DNA from: Paratinospora sagittata | Lineage: Eukaryota; Streptophyta; Magnoliopsida; Ranunculales; Menispermaceae | Direction: 5' to 3' | Assembly (NCBI GenBank): GCA_035771175.1 | Contig: CM069598.1 | Coordinates: 8,401,413-8,465,412, forward strand | Length of the DNA stretch: 64,000 nt | Shown here: positions 56,701 to 64,000 of the stretch, in pieces | Numbering within the stretch: the stretch's first letter is position 1 | Layout: every line of letters starts with the position of its first letter | Made by a program: the position numbers and the translations under genes | Notes under the pieces: model-generated | What the model was told of the DNA's origin: nothing | Database searches by the model: none | The model's input: only the letters and a program-made list of their open reading frames with translations

Positions 56701-59409
56701 AGAAGAATCTAGATAGATATATTTGTTCTAAACTTTACAATGTTCAAAACTCTCTAAAACCCACTTTAAATGGATTGATTTTGTACAACAATATTCAAGC
56801 CCAGGCATTAATTTTTAAAATGAAGCAAGATACATGTGGTTGAATGTTAAGTAGTTGCTAATCTTGCTAATGCAGTTTATTTTCCTCAGAGGATGACAGT
56901 AAATTCATCTATTTTTTTTATGGTTTGAGGGTTCCTATTGATAATTGAGGCTCCTCAGCACAAACTCTGTATTGTTACACACCCTGCTGGGGAACAAGAG
57001 CACCATATTAAATAGCTAAAGAGGTACAATGGAAAAGGACAAGAAGTCCTCAAAATTGGGAAAATAAGAAACGACACTAATAAAGACCAACACCTCAGGA
57101 CCTACTGGGTACAACTGTACAGGCCATTAAACTCAAGTGCAGGGCTTTGTTTCATCAGGGCTTTTAAGACTCAGGCATCTCTCTTTTTGAAATTATTTAC
57201 TTATCTCATGTCTATCACTATTGGTTCTCATGTATTTTATTCTTTAATGCCATAATTAAGTCGGAAGTTGCATGATTATGTTCCAATTACAACAAATCAT
57301 TGTAACTGAATGCTGCTCTACCAGTAGTGGAGATGAAGCCACTCTAATTAATTTCTTCCTTGTTCCTGTTACACCTGTTAAAGGTTGGATGTGTAGTAAC
57401 TTTGAACTTGATCAACAGTCAAGACTGACGTGGAATGCAATACGATAGTGTAAAACAAGAAATTTGCTTATAAAAGCCTATTTGGATGTTTACTACTTCC
57501 TGAAAATCATTATATTCATGTCAATGTTGTCCTGTTAACCTTCTTATCTTGGGTACTTCTGTTCTCTATTTCATTGAAATGATTTTGGATCTTTTTTTTT
57601 TTTCCTTTTTAGGTTGATGATACGGAAGTAATTAGTTTCCTTCTCTCAACAGAAATAATTCCCTTATGTCTTCGCACTATGGAGATGGGTAGTGAACTTT
57701 CCAAAACTGTGAGTAGCTAGACTATCTTGTTTGATTCCAAATATATGAATTTTACTTCTCTCACTCTCTGATAAACAGGTTGTTTTACAATTGTTAGATT
57801 TTGGATTTGTTCAAAATGTTTATAGTTGTTCTATTTAGTATCTTGCTTTTTGTGAGACTTAAGGTTATCCTATTTAAGTGTTGGGTTTTGTGTAATAGTA
57901 GGGGTGTTCATAATAATGACCCAACTCAGCTGGGTTAAAACCAAATAGACAAGTCAGTCATTTTAAAATTTGAAACCTGGAGAGGTCAGGTCGCTCATGG
58001 GGCGTAGATGGCTTATTTTTTTGAACTTTATTGTTATTTGGCTTCTTAATATTCTGTCTTGTAGCTTATTTTATCGACTCTTTTTGTTGTCTTTATAATG
58101 CTGAGTTCTTACTTATTGACTATTCATTGTAGGTGGCTACCTTCATTGTCCAAAAAATTTTATTGGATGATGTTGGACTCCGTTATATCTGTGCTACTGC
58201 AGAACGATTTTTTGCTGTAGGCCGCGTCTTGGGAACAATGGTTGCATCACTTGCTGAGCAACCCTCGTCACGGCTTCTTAAACATATTATTCGCTGTTAT
58301 CTTAGGCTTTCGGATAATCCAAGGTTAGATCATGATGTAATTTTAAACAAGATTTAAACAAGTTTTTGTGTGCTTCGTAAACTTGCTCATAGATATATGA
58401 AGTATATAGTGACAAGCTCATGATCTTTCATATTCACATTGCAGGGCTTGTGAAGCACTGAGAAATTGCCTTCCTGACATGTTAAGAGATGCTACTTTCA
58501 GCAGTTGCCTTCGTGTAAGTGCATTTTACTAATCACTGAAGTATTGAAATGAAACGAGGGAAAGAAAAAAGGACCTAGTTACGGTATAGTTGTGAATTGT
58601 GATTTCATTCTAGCTGTAGTGTATGTGAACATGTTTCTTTCATGGCACGTTTGAACATGCATGTGTAAGTGAGTGTGTTGGTATGCACTATTTAGTTTAA
58701 AAGGCAGCGAAGGAACTTTCTTTTTCCCTTCGCCCATCTATATTTTTATGTGGTGAAATCTTTTTGGTACAGATATTCAATGCTATTCCTGGCGATTCTA
58801 CCTACTAGAGTTTTTATGGGGATGCTAACTGTTTTCTTTCCTAGTTTTTGGTGAAATTTTATGAATCTAAATCCAATAGCTGGATGACACCACTCAACAC
58901 TTTTTGGTGTATGCATAATACGCCCATTAGAGAGTGCCATTACATGCTCATTGTCCTCACGGCCATGCCAGTTTACTTCCATTTGATGAATCTAATACTT
59001 AATGACTAGGTATTTTCCCTTTTTCATTGAGTAGAGATCTCGAATCTATAAGAACTTTACAAGTTCCCTGTGTGATGGCAACAAAATTCTATGTACTAAA
59101 AACTGACAGTTGATCTTTTCTTGGATCCTGTGGTTGCATGATGTTCATATTTCTAGTTATCCATTTACTTCATTATTCTCAATTTTTTATATAATTCACT
59201 TCATTATTTATTCTATTCTCATCTTTTTTTGTATAATTTCTTTTTCTTCATTTTTGGTTTCTTGCTTTTATGTCTCACAGGAAGATCCTACCACCAAGAG
59301 GTGGCTGCAACAGCTTATTCATAACGTGTCAGGAGGAAACCGAGTTGCAGCTCTTCAAGCTGGTGCAGGGCTCGATCTTATGCTCGCTAACCAAACAAGG
59401 GTTATTTAA
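50748..59409 (+). CDS. CNOT9: CNOT9/RCD1 (CAF40) subunit of the CCR4-NOT complex
   Basis: Nine exons: 50748-50966, 51322-51393, 52130-52219, 56187-56229, 56428-56534, 57613-57708, 58133-58323, 58445-58514 and 59281-59409. They join in phase into 338 residues. After a low-complexity N-terminus with a (GlyThr)n run comes the armadillo-type RCD1 domain: [20 protein letters not shown], then [19 protein letters not shown], then [20 protein letters not shown], then [19 protein letters not shown]. It continues to [24 protein letters not shown]9 is a scaffold subunit of the CCR4-NOT deadenylase that recruits mRNA-silencing partners. Two adjacent in-frame ATGs exist; the second (50751) has the stronger context. 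Intron 3 (3,967 bp) is expanded by a LINE. Confidence 0.94.
50830..50862 (+). repeat. Coding GGCACC/GGCACT repeat
   Basis: About five and a half GGCAC(C/T) hexamers inside CNOT9 exon 1 encode an alternating Gly-Thr run of about 11 residues. Because the unit is 6 bp, slippage would change the protein length without shifting the frame. Confidence 0.85.
52560..55270 (+). mobile_element. 5'-truncated, defective L1-like LINE in CNOT9 intron 3
   Basis: A continuous series of LINE ORF2 fragments in the same orientation as the host. The RT domain starts near 52570 (EEIVNF-type linker, then [37 protein letters not shown] and [10 protein letters not shown]), passes [12 protein letters not shown] and QYADDTLF (near 53500), and is followed by LGLPLGG. 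A zinc-binding RT-associated domain near 54610-54790 ([20 protein letters not shown], then [18 protein letters not shown]) and a terminal tryptophan-rich motif follow. The frame is broken by TAG (53243), TAA (53774), a frameshift near 53870 and TGA (54111). The endonuclease domain is missing. A poly-A tail lies at 55253-55270. No target-site duplication was found. Confidence 0.9.
55757..55880 (-). repeat. LINE 3' tail repeat with (AACTC)n
   Basis: A (AACTC)5-6 run (55761-55789) is followed by AAGCCTTTTCCCCACTACAT, ATCGACTACATGAATTTG and GACATTTAAATTATAA blocks. The same order occurs at 23296-23410, where the neighbouring sequence encodes a decayed LINE reverse transcriptase end. This copy is therefore the short 3' remnant of the same family, minus-oriented, downstream of the L1-like element in the same intron. 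Confidence 0.65.
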
Positions 59410-60387
59410 CATAACATTCTCTTACTGATTTCTACCTCTTCTTCAATGTGATTATTAGCAAGTTTCTTGTAGATGCCCAAAGGCTCCATTTGATGGTCTC
59501 CCCCAATTTCTTTTACACATGGTTGGTCCAAAGCTACTGCAGTATTTATGTGCAATTTCTGGCAATTTGTATCTCAGTGTATTGCGTGTTAAGAGGTGAG
59601 TTCAACGTTGTACTACCAACTAGGAGTCTCTTACTTTTATACCTTTGAACTTGCTCTGCACTTTGCAATTGCTAACAGCTGTTAACTTATATTTCATACT
59701 TACTGTTAAATCTAATTTCATTTTTTTTTGTCCAAGTTCCTCGGTTCACCAACCAGAGATTCTTCTCTTTTTAAATTCTAGCTTGCACTTAGACTTCACA
59801 GCCTCCTTTTCTTTTATAAGGAAAAGAAATTTATTAAAAAGGAATGATGGGATTGTTAATTGTTCACACTTTGTGATGTATCTTCTATGTTCATATCTAT
59901 GTTTGCTTGATTCACATAATGAAGCCATTGTCTATAAGCTTTTGCTGAGGTCAAGTGGTTTCGAACATGATATCATAGAATTGAACTTTGAATGTTTTGT
60001 AATTACAAGTCTTATTTTGTTTTGAACACGAAGATTGTTCATTTTAAGTAGATATTACATTATCCAAACAGACTGAAAAGTTTTTATTAGTTTAAGAAAA
60101 GTCAATCATAATTTATATTGCTTAATGACGCAGTCACATTGTTAACAAAGAAAAAAAGAAAAAAAAGGTAATACGTTTCAATTTTTTTTGACTGCCTTAA
60201 AGTCTCCCTCATAACTTGTAATTTTGCAACTGCTACAACAACAATAAAGAATCCAACATTAGGTTGGATGAGTGACAGAGTTAAAAGTCATAAGTTTTTA
60301 TTATAAAATAAATTTTGAATTTAAGCCTTATTACTTATAAAATGATGTTTTTGGGTGTTTGTGAGTGTAACTGAGATATAAGTAGGT

Positions 60388-60585
60388 GGAGATGGATTTT
60401 TTCTTCGTGATTTAAAAATAAGAATATAATTTTAAAAATAAAAATTTTAAAAATAATATTTTATTATTTTTTTAAAAATAATATATTTTTATTGTAAATT
60501 TTAAAAATTTATTTTCAGATTTTAATATTTTTAAATTTTTTGATACAGAATATTATATCCTAATCACAAACTAATCTGCTTTACT
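60388..60585. mobile_element. Diverged MITE, probable family M1 copy 3
   Basis: The left side reads TTCGTGATTTAAAAATAAGAATA, differing little from TTCGTGATTTGAAAATAAGA in copy 2 at 49945. The right side, reverse-complemented, reads TTTGTGATTAGGATATAATA followed by a GATACAG-type block. The interior is AT-rich with inverted symmetry. The outer ends and target-site duplication have decayed. Confidence 0.45.
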
Positions 60586-60734
60586 CGTACATGGGTTTAT
60601 ATTTTAGTTTATATAGTTAATTATATTTACCAACACAATAACATAAAAATAAATCAAAATAAAAAATAAAAAATTAGGCTTCAAAAATATCAGAAAACGT
60701 ACTTAACGTTCAAAAATAACTTGGCGCGCTCGTG

Positions 60735-60742
60735 TATATAAG
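60735..60742 (+). promoter_or_regulatory. Candidate TATA box of the RNase III-like gene
   Basis: TATATAAG, preceded by TTGGCGCGC, which resembles an E2F-type core. It lies about 490 bp before the chosen ATG, so the leader would be long or spliced, unless another start is used. Confidence 0.35.
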
Positions 60743-60822
60743 AGCTTCGGACAAGCTTGCCAGTTGCGTCAACGCGATTTGATTCTTCTTTATAAAAAGC
60801 CGCGCTTTAATCTAAAGACTCG

Positions 60823-60845
60823 TATATATATATATATATATATAT
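60823..60845. repeat. (TA)n microsatellite
   Basis: A perfect TA run in the presumed 5' leader of the RNase III-like gene. Confidence 0.9.
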
Positions 60846-61225
60846 CTCATATCTCTATCACGTCATCACCGTACTATAAACTTTATTCTGTATCAATTAT
60901 TTCGCGTCATGACGAAAGCGAATCTAACACGAATCATACGAATCTCGAGGAAAATACGCTGTAGAAAGCAGCAGCAGCGTTAACTCACGAGTCCCGTTCA
61001 GACATCAGATCAAATCGGGAAATTAGAAGAAGGAAAATAATAGAAATCACTCTGACTCGACTCATTGTGATCTTCTTAACACAGAGTCAGTCTCTTCCTA
61101 AATCTTCGCGGTGAAGTAAAACCTTTGAAGCTACAGGTCGTGATTTTAACCTAAAAGTAGAAACTCACTCAAAAAACAAGGAATAATCTTTCGCTTTTTC
61201 ATCGAATTTCACATTTTTTCAACTC

Positions 61226-62411
61226 ATGAAGAAAAGAAGAAAGCCTGGGTTTTTAGCGAAACCAGAGACGATGAAAACGAAGCAAGTAAACTGCGATTTT
61301 GTTGCGACTAAAGCTTATTTCGTTGAAGGACAAGAAGAAATTGCGATCATGAAACGGAAGGAGGAGGCGGAGATGACGAGCTTGGAATCATCGATGGCAG
61401 CAGTGGAGGAGATCGTGCGGTTCAGATTTAGGAACAAGGCTTTGTTAGAGGAAGCCTTGACTCACTCGTCTTACACGGAATCGTCGTCTTACCAGCGGCT
61501 CGAGTTCGTCGGAGACGCCGCGCTCGGTCTCGCTGTTGCGAATTTCTTGTTTATTACGTATCCTGACCTAGATCAGGGTCATCTGTCGCTTCTTCGTTCC
61601 GCGAATGTGAGCACGGAGAAGTTGGCTCGTGTTGCAGTTCGGCATGGTTTCTTTCGTTATGTTCGTCACAATGCGCCGTCGCTGGAAGTGAAGGTAAATT
61701 CGTTTTGATTTTAAAAGAGGTTTGGTTTTTTTTATATGATGTTTGATTTTGAGATTTTTTTAGGTTGTTTATAGGTGGAAGAGTTTGCTCAAGCTGTTCA
61801 AGAAGAAGGTGATGAAATGGGGTCACATTGTGGAGGATTGGTAAAGGCGCCGAAGGTTTTAGCTGATATTGTTGAATCCATTGCTGCTGCTGTTTATGTT
61901 GATTGTAATTTTGATCTGAAGCGTCTTTGGGATGTAAGTTGTTTGTATTTTATGAAAAAAAAATGATTTTTTTTTTTTTTTCTATTTTCTGTGATTCTTA
62001 GTTTTTGATTCTTTTTATTTTTATTTTTTATGGTTGGGGTTAGTATTTTAGTCATCTGTTAGAACCAATTGTGACACTCGAGACACTGCAACTTCAACCA
62101 GTGACAGAACTATATGAGCTATGCCAAAAACAAGGGAAACCAGTTGATATCAAGCATTGGAGGAAGGGAGCAAAAGATATTGCTAATGTTTTTGTAGATG
62201 GAAAGCTTATGGGTTCTGGTTGTTCAGAACAGAAGGATATTGCTAAGATTAATGCAGTGAAAGAAGCCTTGCAAGGTTTGTGGAAGTCAGAGTCCATGCA
62301 AATGGAGGTTGATACGACTGACGTCGTGATGTGTGGTGAGGAGATTGAGGGAGCGAAGCAGAAGCTGAACGAGTTTTGCAATAAGAAACGATGGCCAAAG
62401 CCGGTTTACAG
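61226..62411 (+). CDS. RTL2: RNase III-like protein, RTL2 type (3' end not found)
   Basis: Three exons are visible: 61226-61693, 61775-61933 and 62044-62411. They join in phase into 331 codons plus two bases, so at least one more exon is needed. A lysine-rich N-terminus is followed by an RNase III domain (about residues 58-215) with YQRLEFVGDAALGLA and VLADIVESIAAAVYVD. The metal-binding set Glu93, Asp97, Asp187 and Glu190 is intact, while the first Glu of the usual ERLEF motif is Gln90. A dsRNA-binding domain follows (about 228-290). The last visible phrase is KKRWPKPVY, after which RTL2-type proteins carry a second dsRBD. I found no such exon up to 64000, so it probably lies past the edge. 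RTL2 proteins act in rRNA 3' processing and small-RNA precursor cleavage. An in-frame Met at 61373 could also start. Confidence 0.85.
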
Positions 62412-64000
62412 GTATGAATAGCCCCTTGTTGAATTCAATCATGATAGTTGTAGGGAAATTGGTTCTCTTCCATTGTCTTGGTGGTAAGAAAATTTAGTTG
62501 AGAACCCTTCCTGAGAACTTGCAATAGTGTAAAAGTCTCGTGCACTAATTACGCCCTAAGTTTTGGTTGATGTCGCTTTTATGATTCGTCTGAATATGTA
62601 CAATTATCTTTGATGTGCATGTGTTTAATTTTTGACTGGTGTTGTTTAAAAGTTTAAATTTGTAGGTACAACACAACATATGCTTGTTTGACATTTGAAG
62701 TCCTGATAAATCAAAGTTTGCCTTCTTGATAGGAAAAACTGAGGTTCCATCTATATGTGGTTGTGTAACCGTACCATGTGAAAGTGCATAACTTTAGCAG
62801 TTAGCAGCATGCTGTGTAGAATATGTTCTAATGAGATTTCAAAACCTAATTTGTGGGTAGAAATCTTAATGGAAACAAAGTGTGGACATCTTGAAACAAG
62901 TAATATACCTTTTGTTGTCAACCATGGAAGTCATCTTATGTTTAAATGATGGTTTTCCCGTCTTTGTTCCCTGTTTTCCTCTTATGTTTCAGTGTTAGAA
63001 TGTGTGGCCGAGTGGAGTCTGCTATGCTAGATTTTGCTAAGACATTTGTTATCAATTTCTCAATGTTAAATTTTTAAGTTCTCTTTTCAATTTCAGAATA
63101 ATTTCCTTCATGTGATTGAGAGATAATGGGAACTCAACCAATTTGATTGTATTGGTCTTCTTCTCACACTAGACTTCCTCGTGGCCTTTTCTTTTGTTAC
63201 AGATTTAATCACTATCATATCCGCTACATAATTACACCCTTACATATCCCTTCCTTGACCTGTTTACAAAACAAGCAAATAATATTAACCCTTTGCACCC
63301 ATTAACCATTATGTTCTTAGATGTTCATCTATATTTATGAAGTGCTCTGCTTGCTAGTTCACAACTTCACATCTGTTGGTGACCTTCCATTGTTTGACCG
63401 TACTTGATGAAGTAACTGCCTTATTTTTCTCTCTGTTTATGAATTGTTGGATTGGATGAAGAAAATTGGGCAGGAAGGGGAACGGAATAACTCTGAGTCA
63501 TCCAAACAGGAGTTAGTAACTTAGTACTACAAAAGGACAACCAAACGACAATCTGTGTTCACTATAATTTAAAGTCTTTTGAACTGACAATAAGTCTTCA
63601 AAATTTTAAAAAAAAGTTTTTTTATTAAAAGGTGGGGTTTGTTTCATTCTGTAGTGGACTGTACAAAGTAATGTGGATCAATGATATTTTAGTTTAGAGT
63701 TGTTATCGGCAAGAAAGAAGTGGAGGTAGAGTATGTCCCTTCTGACTTGAGGGCATTTATTTGCTGGAAAACTCTCTAGAAGGAATGTGCTACCAAAGAA
63801 GTTTGGAAACCTCACTGAAAATTGAAATATGGAAGCTGTAGATGGAAGTCTTGGCTTTACAAAGCCAAGGGACTCGTATGTATATGCAAAAACTAGACCA
63901 TGTTGCTTTTGTGTTCTGAGTTGTTTGGTATGGGTGATTTGTGAAAAGTTATCAAGTCAAGAAAGTGGTGTTGAAGCTGCATGTTGATTATATTGGAAGG
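62412..64000 (+). other. Probable RTL2 intron and/or 3' flank
   Basis: GTATGA at 62412 is a good donor site, so the next stretch should be intronic. Several CAG acceptors occur (for example TGTTTCAG near 62992), but none opens a frame resembling a second dsRNA-binding domain. The sequence is AT-rich without other genes. The transcript end or next exon cannot be placed. Confidence 0.4.

Larger units (their letters stand above)
59410..61225. other. Intergenic between CNOT9 and RNase III genes
   Basis: About 1.8 kb. The left third is presumably CNOT9 3' UTR and flank. A MITE-like sequence is at 60388-60585, a TATA box at 60735 and a TA microsatellite at 60823-60845. From about 60900 the sequence becomes the GC-richer leader of the RNase III gene and contains a 24-codon upstream frame at 60909-60983. 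Confidence 0.5.

Noticed and set aside
57899..58010. Possible hAT-like terminus (AGGGGTGTTCATAA) in CNOT9 intron 6
   Set aside because: No matching inverted terminus or 8-bp duplication was found before exon 7; too weak to call.
62990..63080. Candidate fourth RTL2 exon after TGTTTCAG near 62992
   Set aside because: Its translation (SVRMCGRVES...) stops soon and has no dsRNA-binding features expected at this point.
1..64000. CRISPR arrays, prokaryotic operons or viral insertions
   Set aside because: No regularly spaced repeats with unique spacers, no bacterial gene organisation and no recognisable viral protein were seen.

Overview
The window is nuclear DNA of a flowering plant, almost certainly a eudicot. 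It is AT-rich, its genes have many short exons bounded by GT..AG introns, its families are plant-specific (PLS-type PPR proteins, a STIG1-like protein, a WAK-type galacturonan-binding protein, a pollen-type pectate lyase, a plastid starch-branching-enzyme homologue), and it is full of SINEs, MITEs and LINE fragments. The species cannot be named from the sequence. No prokaryotic, organellar or viral gene set is present.

Layout. Positions 1 to about 16,600 hold no gene I can support. They contain microsatellites, an imperfect tandem duplication, two diverged copies of a W-box-rich segment, two tRNA-derived SINEs (one with a 14-bp target-site duplication) and a 4-kb block of nested non-coding LTR-like repeats. 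From 16.6 kb the window is gene-rich. In order: an intronless PPR gene (16651-18888, +); a five-exon dienelactone hydrolase gene (20601-24163, -); a three-exon secreted or membrane galacturonan-binding WAK-like protein without kinase (25932-27142, +); a second intronless PPR gene (27794-29221, +); a four-exon pectate lyase (29574-31004, -); a single-exon STIG1-family gene (32683-33183, +); a seven-exon YggS/PROSC-type PLP-binding protein (35022-38483, +); a 21-exon plastid branching-enzyme homologue of the SBE3/BE1 class (41040-49267, +); a nine-exon CNOT9/RCD1 gene whose third intron carries a 2.7-kb LINE (50748-59409, +); and an RNase III-like gene of the RTL2 type that runs off the right edge or continues after a long intron (61226-62411 visible, +).

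I joined the exons by hand. All junctions obey GT/AG, all reading phases close, and the resulting lengths fit the families: DLH 278 aa, GUB-WAK 331, pectate lyase 390, YggS-type 268, SBE3 898, CNOT9 338.

The genes do not form a pathway. They are housekeeping or tissue-specific genes placed side by side. The pairing of the SBE3 and RTL2 types recalls Arabidopsis At3g20440 and At3g20420 (from memory), which suggests conserved microsynteny. The most biologically interesting observation is that the branching-enzyme homologue lacks two of the three GH13 catalytic carboxylates. The most informative structural observations are several intronic transposons whose exact ends and target-site duplications can be read directly. 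I found no convincing undescribed multi-gene system.
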